From contig NC_092628.1 of assembly GCF_039555335.1 (NCBI RefSeq), positions 57,957,547-58,021,546 on the forward strand: 64,000 nucleotides of DNA, read 5' to 3'. Position numbers and translations under genes: made by a program. Below, piece by piece: positions 11,160 to 22,737 of this stretch (the first letter of the stretch is position 1; each line of letters opens with the position of its first letter). This DNA is from Amphiura filiformis. Taxonomy: Eukaryota; Echinodermata; Ophiuroidea; Amphilepidida; Amphiuridae. The notes beneath the pieces were generated by a model, which worked only from the letters and a program-made list of their open reading frames with translations, was not told the DNA's origin and searched no databases.

Positions 11160-14100
11160 AAGATAGCATTACATAAGCAGTATAATTATTATAAGAACAG
11201 GGGTACTGCTATCTACTAAAGATAACATTACATGAGAACAGAGGTACAGCTATCTACTAAAGATATCATTACATAAGAACAGAGGTACAGCTAACTACTA
11301 AAGATAGCATTACATGAGAACAGAGGTACTACTATCTACTAAAGATAGCATTACATAAGCACAGAGGTACTGCTATCTATTAAAGATAGCATTACATAAG
11401 AACAGAGGGTACAGCTATCTACTAAAGATAGCATTACATAAGAACAGAGGTACTGCTATCTACTAAAGATAACATTACATGAGAACAGAGGTACAGCTAT
11501 CTACTAAAGATATCATTACATAAGAACAGAGGTACAGCTAACTACTAAAGATAGCATTACATGAGAACAGAGGTACTACTATCTACTAAAGATAGCATTA
11601 CATAAGCACAGAGGTACTGCTATCTATTAAAGATAGCATTACATAAGAACAGAGGGTACAGCTATCTACTAAAGATAGCATTACATAAGAACAGAGGTAC
11701 TGCTATCTACTAAAGATAGCATTACATAAGAACAGAGGTACTGCTATCTACTAAAGATAGCATTACATAAGAACAGAGGTACAGCTATCTACTAAAGATA
11801 GCATTACATAAGCACAGAGGTACTGCTATCTACTAAAGATAGCATTACATAAGAACAGAGGGTACAGCTATCTACTAAAGATAGCATTACATAAGAACAG
11901 AGGTACTGCTATCTACTAAAGATCTTAGCATTACATAAGAACAGAGGTACTGCTATCTACTAAAGATAGCATTACATAAGAACAGAGGTACAATTACATA
12001 AGAACAGAGGTACTGCTATCTACTAAAGATAGCATTACATAAGAACAGAGGTACTGCTATCTACTAAAGATGGCATTACATAAGAACAGAGGTACAGCTA
12101 TCTACTAAAGATAGCATTACATAAGAACAGAGATACTGCTATCTGCTAAAGATAGCATTACATAAGAACAGAGGTACTGCTATCTACTAAAGATAGCAAT
12201 ACATAAGAACAGAGGTACAGCTATCTACTAAAGATAGCATTACATAAGAACAGAGGTACTGCTATCTACTAAAGATAGCATTACATAAGAACAGAGGTAC
12301 AGCTATCTACTAAAGGTAGCATTACATAAGAACAGAGGTACTGCTATCTACTAAAGATAGCATTACATAAGAACAGAGGTACTGCTATCTACTAAAGATA
12401 GCATTACATAAGAACAGAGGTACTGCTATCTACTAAAGATAGCATTACATAAGAACAGAGGTACTACTATCTACTAAAGATAGCATTACATAAAAACAGA
12501 GGTACTGCTATCTACTAAATATACCATTACATAAGAACAGAGGTACTGCTATCTACTAAAGATAGCATTACATAAGAACAGAGGTACTGCTATCTACTAA
12601 AGATAGCATTACATAAGAACAGAGGTACTACTATCTACTAAAGATAGCATTACATAAGAACAGAGGTACTGCTATCTACTAAAGATAGCATTACATAAGA
12701 ACAGAGGTACTGCTATCTACTTAAGATAGCATTACATAAGAACAGAGGTACTGTTATCTACTAAAGATAGCATTACATAAGAACAGAGGTACAGCTATCT
12801 TCTGAAAATAGCATTACATAAGAACAGAGGTACAGCTATCTTCTGAAGATAGCATTACATAAGAACAGAGGTACTGCTATCTACTAAAGATAGCATTACA
12901 TAAGAACACAGGTATATACTGCTATCTACTAAAGATAGCATTACATAAGAACAGAGGTACTGCTATCTACTAAAGATAGCATTACATAAGAACAGAGGTA
13001 TATACTGCTATCTACTAAAGATAGCATTACATAAGAACAGAGGTACTGCTATCTACTAAAGATAGCATTACATAAGAACAGAGGTACTGCTATCTACTAA
13101 AGATAGCATTACATAAGAACAGAGGTACTGCTATCTACTAAAGATAGCATTACATAAGAACAGAGGTACTGCTAAACTACTCAAGATAGTATTACATGAG
13201 AAAAAAAGCAATGTTATCATTGAAGATAATATTATATAAGAACAGAAGTACTGATATCTACTGAATATACAGAGTTACTGCTATCTTCTTAAGATAGCAT
13301 TTCATAGGACCAGAGGTACTGCTATCTAATGAAGGTACCGTAGCATTACATAAGAAAAAAGGTGTTCCTATCTTCTGAAGATACCATTACAAAGGAACAG
13401 AGGTAATGCTATCATTGAAGATAACATGACATAAGAACAGGTACTGCTATCATCTGAAGAGAGTACTAGGAAAAAGGTACTGCTATCTTCTGAAAATACC
13501 ATGACATAAGAACAGATACAGAGGTACTGATATCTTCTGATGATACGAGCACTACATAAGAACAAAGGTACTGCTATCTTTTGCAGTACATTAGAACAGA
13601 GGTACTGTTATTTTCTGAAGATAGCATTACATGAGAACAGAGGCACTAAAAAAGATAGCATTGCTTAAAATCAGAGGTACTGCTATCAGAAGATAGCATT
13701 ACTTAAAATCAGAGGTACTGCTATCTACTAAATATAGTATTACATGAGAAAAGAGGTGCTGCTATCTTCTGAAGATAGTATGTATAAGAACAAAGCTACG
13801 GTACTGCTATCTTCTGAAGAGAGCATTACATAAGAACAGAGGCATTGCTATTCATATCGAAAGGTTGGCTACAAAACGATACTCTTATAAATGCATCTAT
13901 TCACAGTTTCCACCTTGATACACCTGAATACACAAATTTGTCCAAGCACAGAGTGTCTAGCAATGCATTGTCTCTACACATTCTACTTAATCTACTGAAG
14001 ATATAGCATTACATAAAAACAGAGGTACTGATACCTTCCGACCGAAGATAGCATTACATAAGAACAGCTGTGCTGCTATCTTCAGAAGATAGTTTTACAT

Positions 14101-14345
14101 AAGAACAGAGGTACTGCTATAAGAACAGAGGTACTGCTATCTCCCGAAGATAGCAATACATAAGAACATAGGTGTTGCTATCTTCTGAAGATAGCATTAC
14201 ATAGTAACAGGGGTATACTGCTATCTTCTGAAGATAGCATTGAATTTAACACAGATGTACTTCTATGTAGGCCTACTGAAGATAGCATTGCATAAATGTA
14301 CTGCTATTGCCTGAATAAGAACAATTAACTATATACTATCTTTTG
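11160..14345. repeat. 41-bp hairpin minisatellite, array 1 (upstream of gene A)
   Basis: About 65 units of 41 bp (unit: GCATTACATAAGAACAGAGG, then TACTGCTATCTACTAAAGATA) run to about 13170; units then decay to 14345. Each unit carries the inverted repeat GCTATCT-ACTAA-AGATAGC. From 11221 to 11714 a six-unit block of 247 bp is duplicated, showing higher-order growth. Decayed units more often read CTTCTGAAG at the loop, which makes a longer palindrome. There is no coding content. Confidence 0.95.
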
Positions 14346-15720
14346 CGTACAGCATCAAATCTACTTGACTAAAAGAATTGAGTTAAATCAGAGCTGTTGA
14401 TTTTATTTACCTGCTACCTTTTGCGCACTTCATTGTACCTACTTGACTAAAAGCATTAAGTATAAAACAGAGGATAAAACAGAGGTACTTCTATTTAGTT
14501 TTATTTACCAACGAAGAGAAAATGCTGACTAGCAACTCTATAGGACTAGCTAACATTATTTTCATTTTGGACTATATAAACGGATCTTATAGGACTAGCG
14601 AACCGTAGGACTAGCGGACCTTAGGTCTAGCGGCCGGCGGTAGACCGAGAAAACATAATCAAAGAACTATTCTCATTAATCTGTCAAAGAATAATCACAA
14701 TAATAAAATACTAAAGAATAATTTTATATGAAGTATATATCATTATATAATGTTATTAACGTTGTGTCTTGATCTTAATTTAATCGTAAGAATTGAAAGG
14801 AATCGCTATGACGAGTAAAGGAAAATGAATAAGTTCCTCCCAACATTAGTGATACAAATATTGACGACAAGATACATACCGTATTAGATACAAAGTGATT
14901 TAGTCCACTTTTGACAGTACTTTGTACCTACTTTCTCAAAGTATGTCAAGCTTGTATATGCATTTCTTTTGAAAGTGTAGTTCTTTAATCATAAATGGCG
15001 AATCAATTCACAATGCTTATTTTACAAAAATTGGTAAAAATGCATTTTGTCCAAATAATTGAGTCTAATATCGAATGCAATGCAGTGCAAATAAAGAGAG
15101 TTTTTGGGTTAATGTTCATTGGTGTATTGTTACAAAAGGCATTAATGTCATATCGGTTACTGTTTGAAATGTGGACTGCATTGTTTTAAGTACGGGCTTT
15201 TGAAAAAGCATGCATTGCATTTTTTGCATGTATGCATTTTGTGGAAAATTTCGTTAATGAGTAATAATAACTAAAATAGCACGTCAAATCAGCAAGTGAG
15301 AGAGGGTGTTTATTATATCGCTCAGAAATCTTTAAATCTGGAAGTACAACGTCATCGGCCATACAGTTGATCTTAAGGATTTACCTCGCATGGAGATAAC
15401 TTATTGGATAAATTGTGGTGAAGAATCGTCCGATTTAGAGTTTCCCGTGGACAACATGGACATTCTTCATTGTTATTCAAAGCTGTTCTTGTGACCTTTT
15501 TTTCACTACTATACACTTAAATGTCTATGCTATCATATAAATAAAACGTTGAATTAATTTTGTGAAATATAGGTAAAAGCAACTGTCAAATGTGGGTGTC
15601 CGTTGTTGAACCACTCTGTGTAATGTTGGTTGACATGTGACAGGGTCTACTGCACAGTATTCGGATTACAGTAAATTGATTTGTCGGGTCTCAAATTTGC
15701 AAGTCCAATGATCAAGGTTT
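14346..15720. other. 5' flank of gene A, no gene seen
   Basis: This is AT-rich non-coding sequence. From about 15200 it resembles the block between the minisatellite and the signal exon in copies B, C and D (for example GCAAGTGAGAGAGGGTG and TCTGGAAGTACAACG). A short frame at 14995-15189 has no recognisable features. Confidence 0.5.
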
Positions 15721-15726
15721 AACAAA

Positions 15727-15745
15727 GGGATATAAGCGGAAATAG
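15727..15745 (+). promoter_or_regulatory. TATA-like box, gene A
   Basis: GGGATATAAGCGGAAATAG lies 153 bp before the start codon. The same block stands at 159, 156 and 163 bp in B, C and D (C reads TGTAAG). Upstream, TCTCAAATxTGCAAGT is shared too. The conserved position suggests a core promoter; no transcript start is known. Confidence 0.4.
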
Positions 15746-15883
15746 AGAGACGAAAAAAACAACAAAAACAATTGCATTGAATATAGCTATACAAACAAAC
15801 ACTGCTAAGTTTTCTAAGCTATAGAAGTTCATATTATTTATTAGGATATATTTCTGTATTACAGCAACCTTCATGTATTAAAA

Positions 15884-15950
15884 ATGATGGCATGTTTGCG
15901 TTTCCTAATCGTCGTTGCTTTATGGATTTCTGTCATTCGTCAGACTCAAG
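15884..15950 (+). CDS. Gene A signal-peptide exon
   Basis: It has 22 codons plus one base, donor CAAG|gtaaag. It reads MMACLRFLIVVALWISVIRQ, a typical short n-region, hydrophobic core and polar end. The start ATGATGG differs from the ATCATGG context of B-D, and the sequence just upstream has diverged from them. Confidence 0.85.
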
Positions 15951-16329
15951 GTAAAGTATAACATTATTCAATTTAATTTACTAGATGTATGCATTGCTGT
16001 ACAATATATCGCAGTATTGCTGCACCGTGTCTTTTATTACTACAATTCGTTTTACTAAATTCTGCAGCAAAAGTAGGAGCAAAAAACTATCAACCCTTTA
16101 CATATACATGTATACATGAATAGATTTCATACGACAATCGAATATAACGTAAATCATGCTGCTGCACTGCAGCAACATAATAGACACACATCACACCAAC
16201 CATGAGGTCAATTCCTTGTGTCTTGATAACTGCAACTCCTGTTTCTTTAAAGTATGTTTCAATATCATCATTGCACTTCGACCTTCTAAGCGATTATTTT
16301 ATTTAAAATCTTTATTGTTTTGACGGCAG

Positions 16330-16686
16330 GTCAGTGTACAATAACAAACTTTCAAGTGACTCTGGATCCATCATCTCCGTCTTCACAGCTGAGTGTCTCA
16401 TGGCAATGTGACGCATATAACAATGACTTCGAGATAACACATCAGCTAACCAACAAAGACCAATGTGATACAGGAGATGGTAGTCAGCAGCCTCCATTTG
16501 ATGTCCAGACTATAGGATATAGTAACTGGGATGATGTGGAAGTAGATATTGGTGGTAGTTCCCGCACGTATTCAACAACGGTGACAGGTTTATTACCTTA
16601 CTCTACCTACACTGTGACCATACAATCAAGACAAAATAGTCAGTACGGTACCTTACAAAGTATATCTGTCACAACAGGTGAAGCTG
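16330..16686 (+). CDS. Gene A FN3-1 exon
   Basis: It is 357 bp, phase 1-1 (acceptor GACGGCAG, donor GCTG|gtaagt). FN3 signs are LSVSWQCD (B strand Trp), FEITHQLTNKDQC (C strand) and LLPYSTYTVTIQS (F strand Tyr). Cys residues at QC, WQC and DQC suggest an extra disulfide. Confidence 0.88.
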
Positions 16687-16738
16687 GTAAGTGTTGGTTC
16701 TCATCTACTCATTGTGATCTTTATGATAGATACAGATA

Positions 16739-17237
16739 CAAAAAGAGGCCCCTCATTGCGCCCTCTTTTTCTCCTATTTCTGAAAAGTTGATCAAATATA
16801 TTTTGGTACGTATAGAAACCTTGAGTCGTTAGCTTTGATAAACAAAACAATTATATCAATCGGTCCTCATTGCATCAATTGCGTGCGTACCATCCTTGTG
16901 CCCCGGATACTTGCGAATGCGTTCAGTAATACGTTTGCGAAGATCTTGGATTTTGCCACAAAGGAAAAAAATCAGTGGTGTGAGGTCTGGTGATCGTGCA
17001 GGCCACTCCACAGCATGAGCCATCCCAACCACTCTGTTTGCTATCCGTGGACAGAGTGAAAAACGGGTGCTTTTATTCAAAAGAGCATATCTTCAAAAAT
17101 TGTGAGCCGATTGAAATAATTGTTTTGGTTTATTAAAGCTAACGATCAAAGGTTTCTTTACATAGCAAAATATATTTAATCAACTTTTCAGAAATAGGAG
17201 AAAAAGAGGGCGCAATGAGGGGCCTCTTTTTTTTTTG
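16739..17237 (-). mobile_element. Mariner-like element remnant with 125-bp inverted ends
   Basis: The left end (CAAAAAGAGGCCCCTCATTG) and right end pair over about 125 bp (16739-16863 with 17107-17237); TA precedes the left end. Between them the minus strand reads VEWPARSPDLTPLIFFLCG, the C-terminal signature of mariner-type transposases (family form WPxRSPDLTPLDFFLWG), with Asp retained in SPDL. The right end has grown into T and G runs and abuts the first FN3-2 repeat unit. It is not present in B, C or D. Confidence 0.8.
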
Positions 17238-17820
17238 GGGGGGGGAGACAAGAAAATACAAGAAAGTGACCTTCTGCTGAGCAAATGCAAATAATTAAAA
17301 GCAACAAAATTGATGCGAACGTGTGGAGAATTTTTGAATGTAATTTCATTCGATCATTCCGATTTTGATTAATAAAAAGTTTGGTATCATACTGCAGCTA
17401 ACAAAATTCTCCAAACGTTCATACCAAGTTTGTTGATTTTAATCAGTGTGTTTAAAGTTGTGGCCATTTAAACTAGTGGGACTTATTATTTGATGTGTTT
17501 ATTTTAATGAGAGAAATAATGATTAAAATAGTTTTATGAAGCTAATATTCAACAAATAATATAACAGTGAAATGGCAAACGTAGTCTTGTATTTATTGAT
17601 CATTGTTATTACTCATTGAATGCAGCGAGAAGGGAAAATGAAATCTGAATCTGACAAATGAGTTGGTGAAGTCAAATGTAAGACATAAATAATTGATTAG
17701 AAACAGAATATTTGAGGAAACAGATAACAAAAATATAACATATGAACGCATTCCGCGGAACATAATACGATACATGTACATGTAATACTGCATCAATCTT
17801 TTGTTTCTGTTAATGAACAG

Positions 17821-18133
17821 TACCAAGCTGGAGACCGGCCATCAGTCCTTATGAAATATCTACAACACATATAGATTATTTTTGGAGTGAGATACGATGT
17901 GGCAGCAGACATGGTAACATTACAGGTTATGAATACTCTCTGACGTATCCACACTTTGGTCACCCTGTCAGTGAAGCAGTGTTCACACCAATGACGTTTT
18001 TTAACAGACCCGGTGTGCGTGTTACTGGTCTTAGTTGTGGAACACAGTATACATTTAACGTCGCATGGAAGCTCATGGAAGAACAACGCAGGAACAGGAG
18101 GAAGAGGCGCTGTAATCTCTTCTACCTCAATCG
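17821..18133 (+). CDS. Gene A FN3-2 exon, copy 1 of 4 (frame-shifted)
   Basis: It reads VPSWRPAISPYE, FWSEIRCGSRHGNITGYEYS, then GVRVTGLSCGTQYTFNVAWK. After AWK a 10-bp tandem duplication (CATGGAAG-CT type) shifts the frame to LMEEQRRNRRKRRC. The conserved end NNAGTG...SSTS is still encoded in the next frame. Length 313 is not a multiple of three, unlike 303 in C. It contains an N-glycosylation sequon (NIT). Confidence 0.75.
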
Positions 18134-18937
18134 GTTAGTTTTTATCACATCTGGATCAAAATAATTTGGCAGTGTCAGCGAAGCAGTATGCACACTAATT
18201 TGTTTTCAAACATTATAATTTATTTGGTATTTGTTTTTACTGGTCTGGTCTCTGCTGTCACATTTGTGGAAGAGCAATACAGGAACTGGACGAAACGGAC
18301 AAACGGTGAAAAAATAAGACAAGATTAAAATAGAAATGAAATGTACGAGGAAATACAGTGGCGAGACAAGAAAATACAAGAAAGTGACCTTCTGCTGAGC
18401 AAATGCAAATAATTAAAAGCAACAAAATTGATGCGAACGTGTGGAGAATTTTTGAATGTAATTTCATTCGATCATTCCGATTTTGATTGATAAAAAGTTT
18501 GGTATCATACTGCAGCTAACAAAATTCTCCAAACGTTCATACCAAGTTTGTTGATTTTAATCAGTGTGTTTAAAGTTGTGGCCATTTAAACTAGTGGGAC
18601 TTATTATTTGATGTGTTTATTTTAATGAGAGAAATAATGATTAAAATAGTTTTATGAAGCTAATATTCAACAAATAATATATCAGTGAAATGGCAAACGT
18701 AGTCTTGTATTTATTGATCCTTGTTATTACTCATTGAATGCAGCGAGAAGGAAAATGAAATCTGAATCTGACAAATGAGTTGGTGAAGTCAAATGTAAGA
18801 CATAAATAATTGATTAGAAACAGAATATTTGAGGAAACAGATAACAAAAATATAACATATGAACGCATTCCGCGGAACATAATACGATACATGTACATGT
18901 AATACTGCATCAATCTTTTGTTTCTGTTAATGAACAG

Positions 18938-19250
18938 TACCAAGCTGGAGACCGGCCATCAGTCCTTATGAAATATCTACAACACATATAGATTATTTTT
19001 GGAGTGAGATACGATGTGGCAGCAGACATGGTAACATTACAGGTTATGAATACTCTCTGACGTATCCACACTTTGGTCACCCTGTCAGTGAAGCAGTGTT
19101 CACACCAAGGACGTTTTTTAACAGACCCGGTGTGCGTGTTACTGGTCTTAGTTGTGGAACACAGTATACATTTAACGTCGCATGGAAGCTCATGGAAGAA
19201 CAACGCAGGAACAGGAGGAAGAGGCGCTGTAATCTCTTCTACCTCAATCG
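18938..19250 (+). CDS. Gene A FN3-2 exon, copy 2 of 4 (frame-shifted)
   Basis: It is near-identical to copy 1, with one replacement, FTPRTFFNRPG for FTPMTFFNRPG. The same 10-bp duplication and splice sites (AACAG|TACC, ATCG|gttagt) are present. Confidence 0.72.
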
Positions 19251-20053
19251 GTTAGTTTTTATCACATCTGGATTAAAATAATTTGGCAGTGTCAGCGAAG
19301 CAGTATGCACACTAATTTGTTTTCAAACATTATAATTTATTTGGTATTTGTTTTTACTGGTCTGGTCTCTGCTGTCACATTTGTGGAAGAGCAATACAGG
19401 AACTGGACGAAACGGACAAACGGTGAAAAAATAAGACAAGATTAAAATAGAAATGAAATGTACGAGGAAATACAGTGGCGAGACAAGAAAATACAAGAAA
19501 GTGACCTTCTGCTGAGCAAATGCAAATAATTAAAAGCAACAAAATTGATGCGAACGTGTGGAGAATTTTTGAATGTAATTTCATTCGATCATTCCGATTT
19601 TGATTAATAAAAAGTTTGGTATCATACTGCAGCTAACAAAATTCTCCAAACGTTCATACCAAGTTTGTTGATTTTAATCAGTGTGTTTAAAGTTGTGGCC
19701 ATTTAAACTAGTGGGACTTATTATTTGATGTGTTTATTTTAATGAGAGAAATGATTAAAATAGTTTTATGAAGCTAATATTCAACAAATAATATAACAGT
19801 GAAATGGCAAACGTAGTCTTGTATTTATTGATCCTTGTTATTACTCATTGAATGCAGCGAGAAGGGAAAATGAAATCTGAATCTGACAAATGAGTTGGTG
19901 AAGTCAAATGTAAGACATAAATAATTGATTAGAAACAGAATATTTGAGGAAACAGATAACAAAAAATATAACATATGAACGCATTCCGCGGAACATAATA
20001 CGATACATGTACATGTAATACTGCATCAATCTTTTGTTTCTGTTAATGAACAG

Positions 20054-20366
20054 TACCAAGCTGGAGACCGGCCATCAGTCCTTATGAAATATCTACAACA
20101 CATATAGATTATTTTTGGAGTGAGATACGATGTGGCAGCAGACATGGTAACATTACAGGTTATGAATACTCTCTGACGTATCCACACTTTGGTCACCCTG
20201 TCAGTGAAGCAGTGTTCACACCAATGACGTTTTTTAACAGACCCGGTGTGCGTGTTACTGGTCTTAGTTGTGGAACACAGTATACATTTAACGTCGCATG
20301 GAAGCTCATGGAAGAACAACGCAGGAACAGGAGGAAGAGGCGCTGTAATCTCTTCTACCTCAATCG
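20054..20366 (+). CDS. Gene A FN3-2 exon, copy 3 of 4 (frame-shifted)
   Basis: It is identical in protein to copy 1 as far as I can read, and has the same 10-bp duplication and splice sites. Confidence 0.72.
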
Positions 20367-21171
20367 GTTAGTTTTTATCACATCTGGATCAAAATAATTT
20401 GGCAGTGTCAGCGAAGCAGTATGCACACTAATTTGTTTTCAAACATTATAATTTATTTGGTATTTGTTTTTACTGGTCTGGTCTCTGCTGTCACATTTGT
20501 GGAAGAGCAATACAGGAACTGGACGAAACGGACAAACGGTGAAAAAATAAGACAAGATTAAAATAGAAATGAAATGTACGAGGAAATACAGTGGCGAGAC
20601 AAGAAAATACAAGAAAGTGACCTTCTGCTGAGCAAATGCAAATAATTAAAAGCAACAAAATTGATGCGAACGTGTGGAGAATTTTTGAATGTAATTTCAT
20701 TCGATCATTCCGATTTTGATTAATAGAAAGTGTGGTATCATACTGCAGCTAACAAAATTCTCCAAACGTTCATACCAAGTTTGTTGATTTTAATCAGTGT
20801 GTTTAAAGTTGTGGCCATTTAAACTAGTGGGACTTATTATTTGATGTGTTTATTTTAATGAGAGAAATAATGATTAAAATAGTTTTATGAAGCTAATATT
20901 CAACAAATAATATATCAGTGAAATGGCAAACGTAGTCTTGTATTTATTGATCCTTGTTATTACTCATTGAATGCAGCGAGAAGGGAAAATGAAATCTGAA
21001 TCTGACAAATGAGTTGGTGAAGTCAAATGTAAGACATAAATAATTGATTAGAAACAGAATATTTGAGGAAACAGATAACAAAAATATAACATATGAACGC
21101 ATTCCGCGGAACATAATACGATACATGTACATGTAATACTGCATCAATCTTTTGTTTCTGTTAATGAACAG

Positions 21172-21484
21172 TACCAAGCTGGAGACCGGCCATCAGTCCT
21201 TATGAAATATCTACAACACATATAGATTATTTTTGGAGTGAGATACGATGTGGCAGCAGACATGGTAACATTACAGGTTATGAATACTCTCTGACGTATC
21301 CACACTTTGGTCACCCTGTCAGTGAAGCAGTGTTCACACCAATGACGTTTTTTAACAGACCCGGTGTGCGTGTTACTGGTCTTAGTTGTGGAACACAGTA
21401 TACATTTAACGTCGCATGGAAGCTCATGGAAGAACAACGCAGGAACAGGAGGAAGAGGCGCTGTAATCTCTTCTACCTCAATCG
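21172..21484 (+). CDS. Gene A FN3-2 exon, copy 4 of 4 (frame-shifted)
   Basis: It is identical in protein to copies 1 and 3 and is followed by the ancestral intron leading to FN3-3. If spliced to FN3-3 the shifted frame reaches a stop within that exon (TGA in the AGC-TGA reading of the CCAGCTGAG site). Confidence 0.72.
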
Positions 21485-21769
21485 GTTAGTTTTTATCACA
21501 TCTGGATCAAAATAATTTGGCTGTGTCAGCGAAGCAGTATGCACACTAATTTGTTTTCAAACATTATAATTTATTTGGTATTTGTTTTTACTGGTCTGGT
21601 CTCTGCTGTCACATTTGTGGAAGAGCAATACAGGAACTGGACGAAACGGACAAACGGTGAAAAAATAAGACAAGATTAAAATAGAAATGAAATGTACGAG
21701 GAAATACAGTGGCGTGTTTTAAAAAGCCAACATAGTCAATGTTCATTTTATTTCTAATTTGCCTTTCAG

Positions 21770-22072
21770 TTCCACCTGGCAGTGTTCAAAATATGCAAGC
21801 TTTCTTAACTTCAACACAAATTACTATAACCTGGATGGAGCCAGCTGAGAGAGGTTGTCCTGTTATAGACACGTATGAGGTGACGTGTGAAGGGAACACC
21901 AGACATGAAGATGAGTGTCAGGATCTCTTACCTACACATACCGTCATGGATACATCCAGTAGCCTGTCATATGTGTGTGATGTAGAACCATTTTATTCCT
22001 ACAATATATTGGTGAAAGCTACAGGTGGTCCAGCTGTGGAATTATCTGAAACACAACATACCCCAGGATCAG
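21770..22072 (+). CDS. Gene A FN3-3 exon
   Basis: It is 303 bp, phase 1-1. It reads PPGSVQNMQAFLTSTQITIT, W in ITWMEPAERGCP, YEVTCEGNTRH and EPFYSYNILVKATGG. The FN3 B-strand Trp and F-strand Tyr are present. Four Cys residues (GCP, TCE, ECQ, VCD) suggest two disulfides. Confidence 0.9.
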
Positions 22073-22414
22073 GTACAGTTTACCATGTATGAGATGTGAG
22101 ACATTAATTGGTCTATAGATACGGTAACAGACAAGTAATGGCAAATATTTAGTTCTGCCTTTCACAATTTTAATTTCTCATCTATTTCGTTTAGTGGGCG
22201 ATGGCTTGTACTGGATATAGGCTTTACCAGGAAAGAAATTAATTCACTAGTTATTTTATGAGGTAATTAACTTCCTTTCATGTCATTAAAAAAACCGTAG
22301 ATTCACTTCCAAGTTGTTAAAAAACTTATGCATGCTAAAGGTGAAAATGTGATAAAATTGTTTTAGAAAATAATATTCGATGCGTGTGTGTCATGCATCT
22401 TTTATTGATTTCAG

Positions 22415-22702
22415 CACCAAGTGCGCCACCTGGAAATGTCAGAATAACTGCCACCTCAGACACAACCCGCACCATCACATGGGATGAGATTCCTTGCTCT
22501 GACAGGAATGGACAGATTCTTGGGTATCGATATGAACTTACTTTACAGAGCGTAGTGATAGACAGCAAGGACGTAACAATGACATCTGTGACCATCACAT
22601 TAGATACAGCAGACATGTACATCTTCAGTGTTGCAGGAAGAACAGATTCTGGTATAGGACCTTACACTCACAAAACCATTAACACTTTGGTAGGAACAAC
22701 AA
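22415..22702 (+). CDS. Gene A FN3-4 exon
   Basis: It is 288 bp, phase 1-1. It reads APSAPPGNVRI, TITWDEIPCSDRNGQILGYR, then YIFSVAGRTDSGIGPYT. It is the most canonical FN3 of the set, with the WxEIPC...NGxIxGY pattern. The exon is nearly identical in B and C. Confidence 0.92.
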
Positions 22703-22737
22703 GTAAGTATATCAATCATGAATATCAATAAAAAGTT

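Larger units (their letters stand above)
17245..21718 (+). repeat. Four tandem 1.117-kb units carrying the FN3-2 exon
   Basis: Units start near 17245, 18363, 19480 and 20595, with spacing 1116-1118 bp measured on the exon. Each holds 3' intron sequence, the 313-bp exon and 5' intron sequence of the next intron. Copies differ by only a few bases per unit (for example T to G giving Met to Arg in copy 2, an extra A in the A-run upstream of copy 3, AATAGAAAGTGTGG before copy 4). The junction GTGGCG|AGACAAG recurs between units, and the last unit continues as GTGGCG|TGTTTT, the ancestral intron. Confidence 0.93.

Noticed and set aside
11160-13860. CRISPR array
   Set aside because: Units are contiguous 41-bp tandem copies without unique spacers, in animal DNA. 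It is a minisatellite.
16312-16497. Minus-strand frames antisense to FN3-1 (also 33096-33281 and 59184-59369)
   Set aside because: They are shadows of the conserved FN3-1 exon; their conservation follows from the plus-strand coding sequence.
17593-18086. Minus-strand frames repeated four times in the FN3-2 units
   Set aside because: Antisense and intronic shadows of the tandem units; their repetition is the unit copy number, not a gene family.
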